A stretch of DNA of 64,000 bases from DATAES01 sp963802415 (GCA_963802415.1 CAWDIH010000001.1:3162001-3226000), one strand, 5' to 3'; counted from the first letter of the stretch, positions 34,851 through 43,911 are shown. Notes: generated by a model not told the origin, from the sequence alone. Translations and numbers: made by a program.

Positions 34851-36464
34851 TCAGCGGGACGAGCGGCGGGCTTCGGCGCGACGTTCCGCGGCGAGGCGTT
34901 CGAGCGACGGCTCGGGCGAGTGGTCGACGAACTGCATCATCTCGGCAACCGCGTGGTGCCCTGCCTGCTCGTCGATCAGGCGGTGCATCTCTTGGGCCAC
35001 CACCCTGTACGCGGGATGTCCCTGCGGCGTCGATCGCAGTTCGATCAAGTGCATCGCTTCGCGCGCATTGAGCTGCAACACGAACCGCACCTTGTACGCG
35101 AGCGACACTGCGTACGGCGCCTGCGCCGGGAATCTCACCGCCAGCGCTTCGTACAAGGCAGCGGAACGTTCCATGGCCGCGTCGAAAGGAGCGGCTTGTC
35201 CTGCGAGGTCGACGGCCTCCGGGCGCGTGTAACCGTGACGCGGCGACAGCGGTTGCCATTCGATGGTCAACATGCGATGCCGCTGGAGATCGCGGAACGC
35301 GCCGTAGTCGGCGAGGACGTCGAAGCGGTACTGCAAACGTTCGAGCGCGTGGCCAGGCTTGTGTCGTCGATTGGTTCTCTCCCCGACGTACCCGCGCACC
35401 ACAGCAACGCGCTCGTCTGGCGTCATTGCACGGACGCGCGCCTCGATGGCGATCTCGGGCAGATGCGCGTACTGGTACAGCATCGACGCGACCAGCTTCA
35501 CCTCACCATCCGGGTCGAAGTCCACGAGACGCACCGTTGCATCGTCTGTGTGTCCCGCCGTCGCAGTCGTCGGGAACAGCCGCTCGGCCAGTTCTTCCAT
35601 TGCCGTGCGCGTCGACGCGAGATGCGTGCTCCATGCCACGCCGCGGTCATCGAGATCGACCCGCTTGAGAAACGAAGGGATCACCTTGCGCAGTTCGCTC
35701 AGCATGAGATCGGCATACGCGCGCGCTTCGGGCAACGGGTGGGCGCGCATACGAAGCAGGAGCTGTTCGTAGCCCTGACCGGTGCCGTAGATGCCCACGT
35801 TCGACAGCGACGCCGCCGGTAGGATTCCGCGCAACGAGTCGAACGCCTTGGCGCGAATGGCTTGCCGGTACACGAAGTCCGTGTCGCCCGTATCCTTCGG
35901 GAACTGCTGCCGGAAGAACTCCGACAGCACGGGTACGAGCTCGGCGTACGTGTCGAACAACCGATCCAAGTCGCCGACGTAGCGGGTGCCGAGAACGGAT
36001 CCGAGCACTTCGGGGTCGCGGTGGAACCGGTATCTGCCGCCGATGCGGGTGTCGTACGCGATGTAGCGCGTCGACTGCTCGAGATAGCTCATCAGCCGGC
36101 CCCACTCGAGCACCTTGGTCAGCAGATTCGACGCCTGCTCGCAGGCGAGGTGCACGCCACCGAGTTGCGCCACCGAGTCGTCGCCGTACTCGAAGAACAC
36201 GCGGTCGTACAGCTCCTCGGCGCGTCGGAGTCCGACCGTGGCGTCGACGGTCTGGTCACCGGAGATGTCCAAGTCGCCGACGAACTCGTCGAGGAACAGC
36301 CGGCGCAGGCTCTTGGAGGAACGGCTGTACCGGGCGAACAGTGCTCCTTTGACCACCTCGGGCAGGTTGACCAGGGCAAACACGGGCCGGTCGAGGTTGG
36401 TGAAATACCGCCGGAGGATGTCTGCTTCGTGGGGTTCGAAGTCCTCGGCGACGTAGACCGTCAT
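34851..36464 (-). CDS. Tandem ThyX-like (FAD-dependent thymidylate synthase family) protein
   Basis: A 537-residue protein with two ThyX-related halves. The first has EWGRLMSYLEQSTRYIAYD near residue 130, close to the ThyX RHRxxSxNExSxRY signature; the second has DLQRHRMLTIEWQPLSPRHGYT near residue 410, where the expected Ser, Asn and Glu are changed. Standard ThyX is about 220-250 residues with one domain. It may be a diverged thymidylate synthase or a flavoprotein with another role. ATG 36464 (MTVYVAEDFEPHEAD) is the start; the longer open frame upstream is the M20 gene out of frame. Confidence 0.75.
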   Translation of the reverse strand: MTVYVAEDFEPHEADILRRYFTNLDRPVFALVNLPEVVKGALFARYSRSSKSLRRLFLDEFVGDLDISGDQTVDATVGLRRAEELYDRVFFEYGDDSVAQLGGVHLACEQASNLLTKVLEWGRLMSYLEQSTRYIAYDTRIGGRYRFHRDPEVLGSVLGTRYVGDLDRLFDTYAELVPVLSEFFRQQFPKDTGDTDFVYRQAIRAKAFDSLRGILPAASLSNVGIYGTGQGYEQLLLRMRAHPLPEARAYADLMLSELRKVIPSFLKRVDLDDRGVAWSTHLASTRTAMEELAERLFPTTATAGHTDDATVRLVDFDPDGEVKLVASMLYQYAHLPEIAIEARVRAMTPDERVAVVRGYVGERTNRRHKPGHALERLQYRFDVLADYGAFRDLQRHRMLTIEWQPLSPRHGYTRPEAVDLAGQAAPFDAAMERSAALYEALAVRFPAQAPYAVSLAYKVRFVLQLNAREAMHLIELRSTPQGHPAYRVVAQEMHRLIDEQAGHHAVAEMMQFVDHSPEPSLERLAAERRAEARRSSR

Positions 36465-36520
36465 AGAGGGGGCCGACTGTACGCGGGCCTCGTCCTGCGA
36501 CCGCGGACCACGTTCAGTGA

Positions 36521-37741
36521 TCAGTTCGAGCGACTTCGAACGCTCTCTGCGAACTCGCGCTTGGCGGTCTCGAGCGTGTCCGGCCGCAGCCAGAGGTCGA
36601 CCACCGTCATGGCGAGCGCCTTCGCCCCGTCGATCACCGCGGCATCGCCCTCGGAGGAGGCGGTGTACGACGTGAACTCTTGCGAGTGGATCGACACGTG
36701 CGGCGGCCCGACCTTGATCATCGGGTGGATCGACGGAACGACGTAGGACACGTTTCCCATGTCCGTGCTGCCGACCACCGGATACGCCGCATCGGAGGGG
36801 TCGCGCAATGTGCGACCGGTGCGCGCCGCGTTCGTGATGTAGAGATCGAGCATCGCAGCGTTGTCCACCATGTCGGCATAGACGGGCTCGCGCCACTCGT
36901 ATGACATCTCGCACCCCGCAGCGGCCGCGCCGGCCTCGAGACACGTGAAGACCCTCGGCTTGAGCCGTTCGAGCGTCTTCAACGTCGGTGAACGGACGTA
37001 CCAGTGCGCGCTCGTGAGCTCCGGAACGATGTTCGGCTTGTCGCCCGCACGCGGGAAGATGCCGTGCAGTCGTTCCGTCGGAAGGATGTGTTGCCGCAGC
37101 GCGGCGACGTTCATGTACCCGAGCACGGCTGCGTCGAGCGCGTTGCGTCCCTTCTGCGGGAACGCCGCCGCGTGTGCCGCCTTGCCGTGGTAGTCGACCC
37201 ACAGCTGCTGGATGGCGATCACGTCCATCCGAGAGAGGTCCGCGCCGGCGGGATGCACCATCATCGCGGCGTCGACTCCTTCGAACGCGCCGCGGTCGGC
37301 CATGAGCACCTTGCCTCCGCCGCCCTCCTCCGCCGGGGTGCCCAGGACCACGACGCGGCCACCGAGCTCGTCCGCCAACGAGGCGGCGGCAATGCCCGCG
37401 CCGAGGCCCGCAGTGCCGATGATGTTGTGGCCGCACGCGTGACCGATACCGGGCAACGCGTCGTACTCGCAGAGCACCGCGATCGTCGGACCGCCGCTTC
37501 CGGCGCGGGCAACGAATGCCGTGTCGAGGCCATAGGCCTTCCGCTCGAGCTGGAGTCGCTCGGCTTCGATGATGCCGGTGAGGATGTCGTGCGCGAAGTG
37601 CTCCTCGAAGTTGAGCTCCGGGTTGGCGTGGATCTCGTGTGATGCGTCGATGAGGACGTCGGCGCGCTTGTCGACCTCAGCGGCGACGCGCTCCTTGGCG
37701 GCCTCCACGTCCACAGCCGTGCCTTCGCTTCGCTCAGTCAC
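36521..37741 (-). CDS. M20-family amidohydrolase (AbgB/ACY1L2-like)
   Basis: Metal-dependent amidase of 406 residues. EYDALPGIGHACGHNIIGTAG is the metal-site signature of the AbgB/PM20D2 branch; GTPAEEGGGGKVLMADRGAF holds the catalytic and bridging Glu; AFPQKGRNALDAAVLGYMNVAAL is the dimerisation domain, followed by STDMGNVSYVVPSIHPMI. Substrates in this branch include p-aminobenzoyl-glutamate and dipeptides; which applies is unknown. The GTG start gives VTERSEGTAVDVEAA, whose first residues match the SER-motif micro-ORFs; a GTG at the DVEAA part is an alternative. Confidence 0.87.
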   Translation of the reverse strand: MTERSEGTAVDVEAAKERVAAEVDKRADVLIDASHEIHANPELNFEEHFAHDILTGIIEAERLQLERKAYGLDTAFVARAGSGGPTIAVLCEYDALPGIGHACGHNIIGTAGLGAGIAAASLADELGGRVVVLGTPAEEGGGGKVLMADRGAFEGVDAAMMVHPAGADLSRMDVIAIQQLWVDYHGKAAHAAAFPQKGRNALDAAVLGYMNVAALRQHILPTERLHGIFPRAGDKPNIVPELTSAHWYVRSPTLKTLERLKPRVFTCLEAGAAAAGCEMSYEWREPVYADMVDNAAMLDLYITNAARTGRTLRDPSDAAYPVVGSTDMGNVSYVVPSIHPMIKVGPPHVSIHSQEFTSYTASSEGDAAVIDGAKALAMTVVDLWLRPDTLETAKREFAESVRSRSN

Positions 37742-37751
37742 GGGAACCGGT

Positions 37752-38360
37752 CTACACGACGCAGATGACTGCATCGGGCTCCACTCGGATCGACAGTGTC
37801 CGCGCTGGACCGATCCGCTCACAGTCGAGCCACAGGTCGAGTCCCTCGACGTCGACCTGTACAGCGCCGACGCGGCGCTCCTTGATGCCCCGGTGCGGCA
37901 CGTGCTCGCCGGCCGGGAGGCGAGCACGTGCCTTCAATCGTTCGCTCAGCGGCATCGTCACGTCGAACGTGTCGAGGATGCCGTCGTTGGGATGGCTGCG
38001 GGGCGCAACGTCCCAACGACCGAGGAACTCCGCGTTCATCGCCGCGAAGATCCGCCCGCGCCACCAGCGCTTCCGAGCGATCAAGTGGGCGACGAACCAG
38101 TGGAGCCGTCCGTCCACGAGCACCGCGCCGACATCGATTGGAAGCTGTATCGCGTCCGACGACCGCAGGCGCGCCTCGTCACCGGTCCCGCCCAGCGTGC
38201 GGCACAGATCACCGCCGAGCAGCCCGAGCGGCGGGATCGACTCGCCGGCCCGCCTTGCCTGCTCGACGACCGCGCGCGCTTCGGCGTCGCTACGAACGAG
38301 GACGCCGTCTGCCGCGAGCGGCCCGGCTTCGCCCCACGCTTTTCCTCTGCGGATCGTCAT
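37752..38360 (-). CDS. Conserved hypothetical protein, weak DAG-kinase/YegS C-domain resemblance
   Basis: A 202-residue protein starting MTIRRGKAWGEAGPLAADG. The second half (RIFAAMNAEFLGRWDVAPRSHPNDGILDTFDVTMPLSERLKA) resembles the C-terminal beta domain of diacylglycerol/sphingosine kinases (YegS family), where DGxLDv is typical, but the GGDGT nucleotide motif is missing (there is only GLLGGDLCRTLGGTGD). I do not assign an activity. Its ATG overlaps the stop of a micro-ORF (38357-38440) that follows helY. Confidence 0.6.
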   Translation of the reverse strand: MTIRRGKAWGEAGPLAADGVLVRSDAEARAVVEQARRAGESIPPLGLLGGDLCRTLGGTGDEARLRSSDAIQLPIDVGAVLVDGRLHWFVAHLIARKRWWRGRIFAAMNAEFLGRWDVAPRSHPNDGILDTFDVTMPLSERLKARARLPAGEHVPHRGIKERRVGAVQVDVEGLDLWLDCERIGPARTLSIRVEPDAVICVV

Positions 38361-38440
38361 GGATCCTGCGTTCCCCGGCCGCGCAGGCCGGTCGTGGCCG
38401 CTCCTCCGCAGGCGCTCCGTCGCTCGCAAAGCTCAGTCAT
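38357..38440 (-). CDS. CER-motif micro-ORF between helY and the next gene
   Basis: A 27-codon ORF starting MTELCERRSACGGAATTGL at an ATG within the last codons of helY and ending with a TGA that overlaps the ATG of the hypothetical gene (ATGA at 38357-38360). The layout matches the micro-ORFs at 11676 and 58522, and the M-[ST]-E-x-C-E-R start matches the one at 11676. Whether it is a peptide gene or a translational bridge is unknown. Confidence 0.45.
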   Translation of the reverse strand: MTELCERRSACGGAATTGLRGRGTQDP

Positions 38441-41054
38441 CCATCCTCACCATCGAGGAGGCCGCGATGACGCCCCGGAGGAGTTGGTCTGCCGCCTGGT
38501 TCGCGACGCGGGCCGTCTCGGGACGCGATGTCTCGCCGAGCTGGCGGAGCAGGTCGATCAACTGCTTCACGTTGCGCACGAAATCGCCGCCCGAGAGCTC
38601 CTCGTCTTCGAGTACGTCGTCGAGGTCCTCGCCGGCCCCCCACGCGTAGGCGAGCGCGACGAACCCCGGGTCCGGATCGCGGGTCAACGTCAGCCCGGCA
38701 CGGTGCTCGTCGGCTTGCAACTCCTTGGCCAGATCGCTGATCGCTTCGAATCGCTCGCGCACCTTGCGCGACGGGAACCACGGCGCGGGAGGCGGTGTCG
38801 AGCTCCGATGCTCGTACGTGAACACGGACACGAGCCCGGCGAGCGAGGCGGGATCGAGATCGTCGAGCAGCCCGGCATCGAGCGTCTCCGCGATCAACAG
38901 GTCGCACTCGTGGTACAGATGCGCCAGCCGCGTCCCCTTGTCGGTGAGCGCCCATCCGTCGAGATGGCCCCACGCGTCGAGCAGGCGAAGGACGCGGTCG
39001 AACCGACGGGCCAGCGACTCCGTGCGGCCCTTGACCGACCGTTCCAGCTCGTCCACCTCGGATCGCAACCGACGAAGCTGCCCGATCGAGCGGACGTGAC
39101 GGTCCCGATCCGGGCACCGCGCCACCGGATGCGCATCGGCTATCGCCTGTGCTTCCACGTGTGCCGCCACGTCACGCCGGCGACGACCCTTCTCAGGGTC
39201 GCGGAGGCGTGTGCGCTGCAGTCGCCGCGCGACCTTCTGCTGGAAGTCGCGGCTGTTCGGCGCATACGGCACCGGCAGATCGACGTGGCCGACGGGCGAT
39301 GGCGCATCGTCGAAATCGGCGGTTCCCAGCGTGAGCACTTTCCGATGGTCGGTGACCACCTTGAGCCTCGAGTCGCCGCCGCGTCGGGCGAAGCTCAACA
39401 CGGCCGCGTGGGCGCCGTTTCGCCCGGTGCTCATGTGCACGACGTCACCCGGCTTCAACGTGGCCAGCGCCTCTGAGACCTCGCGCCGCGAAGGTTGCAC
39501 GCGCCGGCGAGCCGCGTCCACCTCGTCGAGGAGCCGTCGGAACTCCTCGACGTCGCCTCGATCACACGCCGCTTCCTGTTCGAGCGCGGACAACGCGGCG
39601 CGGCGCTTCTCGAGCCGTGCCTCGAGGCGAACCACCGAACGGTCGGTCTGGTACTGCGCGAACGAGAGGTTGAGCAGGTGGTGCGCCTCCTCCGGCGCGC
39701 AGCGCGCCACGAGGTTGGCGGCCATGTTGTAGGTCGGACGAAAGGCGGACGTGAGGCGGAACGAGCGACTCGAAGCCAGCGACGCAACCTGTTCGAACGG
39801 CACGAACGGCGACCACAACACGATCGCATAGCCGACCGGGTCGATGCCCCTCCGTCCGGCCCGGCCGGTGAGTTGCGTGTACTCCCCCGCTGTGAGGAAC
39901 TCGTGTCGTTCGCCGGTGAACTTCGACAGGTTCTCGATCACGACGGTGCGCGCAGGCATGTTGATGCCGAGCGAGAGCGTCTCGGTGGCGAAGACCACTT
40001 TGACGAGGCCGTGCGCGAAGCACGCCTCGACCGCTTCCTTGAACGGCGGCACCATGCCTGCGTGATGGGCCGCGATGCCCTGTTCGAGACCGGTGAGCCA
40101 GCGGTCGTAGTCGAGCACGCCGAGGTCCGCGTCGGTCAGCGGCTCGACGTGCTGCTCTGCGATGGCGCGGATGCGAAGGCGCTCGTCGGCCGTGGTCAGC
40201 CGCAACCCCGCTCCGACGCATGCGTCGACCGCGTCGTCACACGCAGCACGGCTGAAGATGAAGTAGATCGCCGGGACGAGCTCATCGGCAGACAGACGCT
40301 CGACGACCTCGACCCGCCGTGGGGTGAAGAAGCGGCGGCGCGACCGGCCGCGCAGACCGTGCCCGCGCAACGATTCTGCATCGAGCCGCGTGGCCTCCGT
40401 GTTGGGCTCACCATCGACGAGCGTTGGGAGAAGGTGCAAGTCCGGTGAACTGCGATCGCCGACGCAGTAGAGGTTCACGAGATCGACGGGACGCCGTTCT
40501 TCGATCACAGCTGTCGTCGGGCCGCGCACGGTGGTGATCCAGTCGGCGAGCTCCTCGGCGTTCGACACCGTCGCGGACAAGCACACGAGGTTCACGTGCT
40601 GAGGAAGATGAAGGATGACCTCCTCCCACACCGGTCCTCGGTACGCATCCTGGAGATAGTGCACCTCGTCGAGCACGACGTAGCGCAACCGGTCGAGGGC
40701 GGAGCTGCCCGCATAGATCATGTTTCGGAGCACTTCGGTCGTCATGACGACGACGGGAGCGGCACCGTTGATGCTGTTGTCGCCCGTCAGCAGACCCACC
40801 CGTTCGGCGCCGTAGCGGCGACTCAGGTCACCGAACTTCTGGTTCGACAGCGCCTTGATGGGCGCGGTGTAGAACGCCTTGCCGCCGGTGCGAAGCGCGA
40901 GTTCGACGGCGTACTCGGCGACGACGGTCTTGCCCGATCCGGTCGGGGCGGCGACCAGCACCGAGCGCCCCGCGTCGAGCGCGTCGACGGCGCGGAGCTG
41001 GTACTCGTCGAGCTCGAATCCGTACGAGGCGAACAGCTCGTGTCCGGCGGTCAT
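38433..41054 (-). CDS. helY: HelY superfamily 2 RNA/DNA helicase (Ski2-like)
   Basis: An 873-residue Ski2/Mtr4-type helicase. Motifs in order: GFELDEYQLRAVDAL (Q-like), Walker A APTGSGKT, PIKALSNQKF, DEVH box LDEVHYLQD, SAT as LSATVSNAEEL, motif V VFATETLSLGINMPA and motif VI QLTGRAGRRGID; the C-terminal third holds the Ski2 helical and DSHCT-type domains ending VANQAADQLLRGVIA. Its role in actinobacteria is unsettled. ATG at 41054 overlaps the tatC stop (ATGA); synteny helY-tatC-tatA-pafC matches mycobacteria. Confidence 0.93.
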   Translation of the reverse strand: MTAGHELFASYGFELDEYQLRAVDALDAGRSVLVAAPTGSGKTVVAEYAVELALRTGGKAFYTAPIKALSNQKFGDLSRRYGAERVGLLTGDNSINGAAPVVVMTTEVLRNMIYAGSSALDRLRYVVLDEVHYLQDAYRGPVWEEVILHLPQHVNLVCLSATVSNAEELADWITTVRGPTTAVIEERRPVDLVNLYCVGDRSSPDLHLLPTLVDGEPNTEATRLDAESLRGHGLRGRSRRRFFTPRRVEVVERLSADELVPAIYFIFSRAACDDAVDACVGAGLRLTTADERLRIRAIAEQHVEPLTDADLGVLDYDRWLTGLEQGIAAHHAGMVPPFKEAVEACFAHGLVKVVFATETLSLGINMPARTVVIENLSKFTGERHEFLTAGEYTQLTGRAGRRGIDPVGYAIVLWSPFVPFEQVASLASSRSFRLTSAFRPTYNMAANLVARCAPEEAHHLLNLSFAQYQTDRSVVRLEARLEKRRAALSALEQEAACDRGDVEEFRRLLDEVDAARRRVQPSRREVSEALATLKPGDVVHMSTGRNGAHAAVLSFARRGGDSRLKVVTDHRKVLTLGTADFDDAPSPVGHVDLPVPYAPNSRDFQQKVARRLQRTRLRDPEKGRRRRDVAAHVEAQAIADAHPVARCPDRDRHVRSIGQLRRLRSEVDELERSVKGRTESLARRFDRVLRLLDAWGHLDGWALTDKGTRLAHLYHECDLLIAETLDAGLLDDLDPASLAGLVSVFTYEHRSSTPPPAPWFPSRKVRERFEAISDLAKELQADEHRAGLTLTRDPDPGFVALAYAWGAGEDLDDVLEDEELSGGDFVRNVKQLIDLLRQLGETSRPETARVANQAADQLLRGVIAASSMVRMDD

Positions 41055-41836
41055 CAACGGTCAGCAACAGCAGCGCGGCGCTTGCGCCGGTTCTGGAGCC
41101 GTCCCACCACGATCGCGATCTCGTAGAACACGACGAGAGGCAACGACAATGTGAACAGACTGATCGGATCGTTGCTGGGTGTCGCCACCGCCACGATGAT
41201 GAAGATGACGACGATGGCGTACCGGCGGTGCTTGCGGAGCCACTCGTTGGTGACGATGCCGGCCATCTGCAGGAACACGAGCAGGATCGGGAACTCGAAG
41301 CAGATGCCGAATGCCAGCATCATGTACGCGATCAGTTGGTAGTACTTGTCGGCCGTGTAGGCCTGGGTGATGTTGTTGCCGCCGATCGAGCTGAGCCAGT
41401 CGAGCGCCTTCGGCAGCGTCCAGTACGCGAGCAGCGCACCCATGATGAACAGCACCAGCGCGGAAACGACGAACGGCCACGCGTAGCGCCGTTCGTGCTT
41501 GTACAGGCCCGGCGACACGAACCGCCAGATCTCCCAGAGGATCACGGGCATCGCCAGCGCGACCGCGATGTACACCGTGATCTTCACGCGCACCGCGAAG
41601 CCCTCGATCGGACTCGTGGCGATGAGATTGCCGTCCGCAATGCTGCGATCGGCGATGTCGCGGTACGGACCGAGCAGCAGGTGCGACACCCAGGGGTAGA
41701 GGAACCACCCGACCACCGCGGCCAAGCCGATGGAGACGGAGCAGATAATGATGCGACGCCGCAGTTCGACCAGGTGCTCGATGAGGGTCATCCGACCCTC
41801 GTCGGTGGCTCCCGCGGGTAACGCGCTCGTGCTCAT
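41054..41836 (-). CDS. tatC: Twin-arginine translocase subunit TatC
   Basis: Core receptor of the Tat pathway exporting folded proteins. The 260-residue protein opens with TLIEHLVELRRRIIICSVSIG, the conserved N-terminal Glu/Arg segment, and has six hydrophobic helices including AVALAMPVILWEIWRFVSPGLYKHERRYAWPF, with the conserved LY..ER loop, and YYQLIAYMMLAFGICFEFPILLVFL. Its stop overlaps helY's ATG, and tatA lies 34 bp upstream. Confidence 0.96.
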   Translation of the reverse strand: MSTSALPAGATDEGRMTLIEHLVELRRRIIICSVSIGLAAVVGWFLYPWVSHLLLGPYRDIADRSIADGNLIATSPIEGFAVRVKITVYIAVALAMPVILWEIWRFVSPGLYKHERRYAWPFVVSALVLFIMGALLAYWTLPKALDWLSSIGGNNITQAYTADKYYQLIAYMMLAFGICFEFPILLVFLQMAGIVTNEWLRKHRRYAIVVIFIIVAVATPSNDPISLFTLSLPLVVFYEIAIVVGRLQNRRKRRAAVADR

Positions 41837-41870
41837 CAGAGTGGACTACGGAGCGGAGGACGCCGGCGGC

Positions 41871-42161
41871 CTACGCCGCCGAGTCATCCGTCGCCTGGGA
41901 TTCGGGCCCAGACCCATCGACGTCGCCAGGCGCAGGCTTGCGCTCGTCGGAGACGGGCTCGAGATTCGGCTTCGCCGGCTCTGGACGGCCCGCGTCTTCG
42001 ATCGCTGCCCGCATCTCGTTCTGGAACCCGGCGGACATGCGTCGTATCTCGCCCATCACGTTCCCGATCTTCCGCGCGGCGTCCGGCAGCTTGTTCGGAC
42101 CGAGCACGATGAGGGCAAGGAGGAGGATGACGAACACCTCGCCACCACCGAGGCTGAACAC
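41871..42161 (-). CDS. tatA: Twin-arginine translocase subunit TatA/TatB
   Basis: A 96-residue protein with the TatA/B layout: short N-terminus (FSLGGGE), one membrane helix (VFVILLLALIVLG), the PNKLPDAARKIG hinge and amphipathic helix, then an acidic/Pro-rich tail. The GPNKLP form with a longer tail leaves TatA versus TatB open. GTG 42161 is chosen because the family match starts at FSLGGGE. It precedes tatC. Confidence 0.9.
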   Translation of the reverse strand: MFSLGGGEVFVILLLALIVLGPNKLPDAARKIGNVMGEIRRMSAGFQNEMRAAIEDAGRPEPAKPNLEPVSDERKPAPGDVDGSGPESQATDDSAA

Positions 42162-42172
42162 GCGGCGAAAGG

Positions 42173-42400
42173 CTAACCCCGGGTGGCCCGGGAAACCGAC
42201 CGGGAGTGCAACCGATCGAGCGCGGCCCTGGCCGTCTCGGTCTCGGTGCGAAGCCGGAGCAGCTCGGTCCGCAGGTCGTCGAGCCGGCTGCACTCCGCTC
42301 GCAGCCGAGCGCCTGCATCCGCAGCCCGCCGGGCCACCGACAGGAGCAACACGGCACCGCACGCGTACAGCAGCAGCGGCAGGACCCACAGGACGCTCAC
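42173..42400 (-). CDS. Small membrane-anchored coiled-coil protein
   Basis: A 75-residue hypothetical with one N-terminal helix (VLWVLPLLLYACGAVLLLSV) followed by a charged heptad-like segment (RLRAECSRLDDLRTELLRLRTETETA) and a basic end. Reading is codirectional with its neighbours and 11 bp upstream of tatA, so it could be an accessory of the Tat operon. I know no family for it. Confidence 0.5.
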   Translation of the reverse strand: MSVLWVLPLLLYACGAVLLLSVARRAADAGARLRAECSRLDDLRTELLRLRTETETARAALDRLHSRSVSRATRG

Positions 42401-42437
42401 GGGGCCGTGAGCCTAGAAGCCCAGGGCCTCAGCGTTC

Positions 42438-42830
42438 TCAGTCGAACTCGGGCTCGGCGTCCAGTTCGGCGTTCACGTCGGCGTCCACCGCCGGTTCGGG
42501 TCGGGACTCCACGAGCTGGACGAGGTCGTCGAACCAGGAATCCGACTGCAGCAGATGGTGGAAGTCCAGCAGGTCGTCGTGGTCGACGCGGGGCCCGAGC
42601 CGAGGCTCGTACAGCTCGGCCGGGAGTCGCCACATGAACACTTCGACGCCGGAGGCAGCGAGCAGATCGACGATCCGGGGCTCGGCCGGCTTCACGACCG
42701 CCATGTGACACAGCGGGCACCGGAAGTGGTAGGAGCCGGCGCTGTCCTCGAGGCACACACGGACGCGGACGTCGTCGGTGGTCAGCTCGACGTCACCACA
42801 GTCCAAGCACGTCGCCCGAATTGTTGCCAT
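42438..42830 (-). CDS. Zinc-ribbon hypothetical protein
   Basis: A 130-residue protein with two CxxC pairs (CLDC at residues 8-11 and CPLC at 38-41) forming a zinc ribbon, then a helical region (HDDLLDFHHLLQSDSWFDDLVQLV) and an acidic tail ending AELDAEPEFD. It looks like a small regulatory or adaptor protein conserved in this lineage, but I cannot assign a function. It is divergent from the GDPD gene and heads the small-tatA-tatC-helY run. Confidence 0.65.
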   Translation of the reverse strand: MATIRATCLDCGDVELTTDDVRVRVCLEDSAGSYHFRCPLCHMAVVKPAEPRIVDLLAASGVEVFMWRLPAELYEPRLGPRVDHDDLLDFHHLLQSDSWFDDLVQLVESRPEPAVDADVNAELDAEPEFD

Positions 42831-42959
42831 GCGAGAAATTCCTCCTGCCGGTTGACCGCTTGCGCCTACTCGATCGGCACAGGAATCGTCGGCAGAAGCA
42901 CACCTGCTTCAATAGGTCGCTCGGTCCATTCCGGGGCCCAGCGTTCCCAAATCCGCTCC

Positions 42960-43688
42960 GTGACCCCGCCTCGCATCCCGTCGATCCGCCGCCCGCCGAT
43001 CGCCTTCGCCCACCGTGGCGCACGGGCACAGGCCCCGGAGAACACGCTCGAGGCCTTCGTCCTCGCACGCCGGCTCGGCGCCACGGGCCTCGAGAGCGAT
43101 GTCTGGCTCACCGCCGACGGCGTCGCCGTCCTCGACCACGACGGTGTGGTCCGGGTTCGGCACCGGCGACGCCGGATCGGCGACGTGGAGCGGTCCGATC
43201 TGCCCGCTCACATCCCGTCCCTTGCTGACCTGTACGCAGAGTGCGGAACCGCCTACGAGCTGTCGCTCGACGTGAAGGACGTTGACGCGGCCGCGACGAC
43301 CGTGGCAGTGGCGCGCGCCGCCGGCGACGGTGCTTCGGACCGGCTCTGGCTGTGCCACCACGACTGGCGCGTGGTCGCCGCGTGGCGCAACGAGTTCCCG
43401 GAGGTGAAGCTCGTGGACTCCACTCGACTGCGATCGATGAAGGAGGGGCCCGAGCGCCGTGCCGCCGCGCTCGCGGCTGCGGGCATCGACGCGGTGAACC
43501 TCCATCACACCGACTGGACGGGCGGGCTCACGACCCTGTTCCACCGCTTCGGGGTGCTCACGTTCGGCTGGGACGCCCAATACGTCCGCATCATCGACGA
43601 GCTCTTCGACATGGGCATCGACGCGGTGTACTCCGACCACACCGACGTGATGGTCGAAGCCCTCGCCCGCCTCGACGGACCCGGCTGA
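42960..43688 (+). CDS. Glycerophosphodiester phosphodiesterase
   Basis: Hydrolyses glycerophosphodiesters to glycerol 3-phosphate. The 242-residue TIM-barrel enzyme has the catalytic segment AFAHRGARAQAPENTLEAF with both His/Arg and Glu, metal ligands in GLESDVWLTADGVAVLDHD, and the late helix region DELFDMGIDAVYSDHTDVMVEA. GTG 42960 is the best start; the open frame upstream lacks family sequence. Its 3' side faces lepB across the palindrome array. Confidence 0.88.
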   Translation: MTPPRIPSIRRPPIAFAHRGARAQAPENTLEAFVLARRLGATGLESDVWLTADGVAVLDHDGVVRVRHRRRRIGDVERSDLPAHIPSLADLYAECGTAYELSLDVKDVDAAATTVAVARAAGDGASDRLWLCHHDWRVVAAWRNEFPEVKLVDSTRLRSMKEGPERRAAALAAAGIDAVNLHHTDWTGGLTTLFHRFGVLTFGWDAQYVRIIDELFDMGIDAVYSDHTDVMVEALARLDGPG

Positions 43689-43700
43689 CTCCGACGCGCA

Positions 43701-43872
43701 CATTGTCTGCTCAGCCACGGAATCACGTGGCTGAGCAGACACAGACGCGCGACGCGCAAACTCTGTGTCGTCTCAGCCCCAACAACGGTGGCTCAGCAGA
43801 CACAGACGCGAGCGATCCACGCTCTGTGTCTGGTCAGCCACTGGAATCCGTCGCTCAGTCGACAATGTGCGC
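43701..43872. repeat. Array of three palindromic extragenic repeats
   Basis: Three imperfect palindromes in tandem. The first is a perfect 16-bp stem, TGTCTGCTCAGCCACG / CGTGGCTGAGCAGACA (43704-43741) with a 6-nt loop; the second (about 43761-43805) and third (43821-43872) are degraded versions with the same CTCTGTGTC...GACACAG edges. The array is bounded by GCGCACATTGT at the left and ACAATGTGCGC at the right, an inverted end pair. Related units occur at 50710-50818. Between converging GDPD and lepB genes it may also end transcription. Confidence 0.8.
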
Positions 43873-43911
43873 GATTCGGCGTCGCGTGTCGCCGGTGACG
43901 CGCCCTGAGCG

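Noticed and set aside
43701..43872. Possible CRISPR array
   Set aside because: Units are palindromes of varying sequence without constant repeats and unique spacers, and no cas gene is near.
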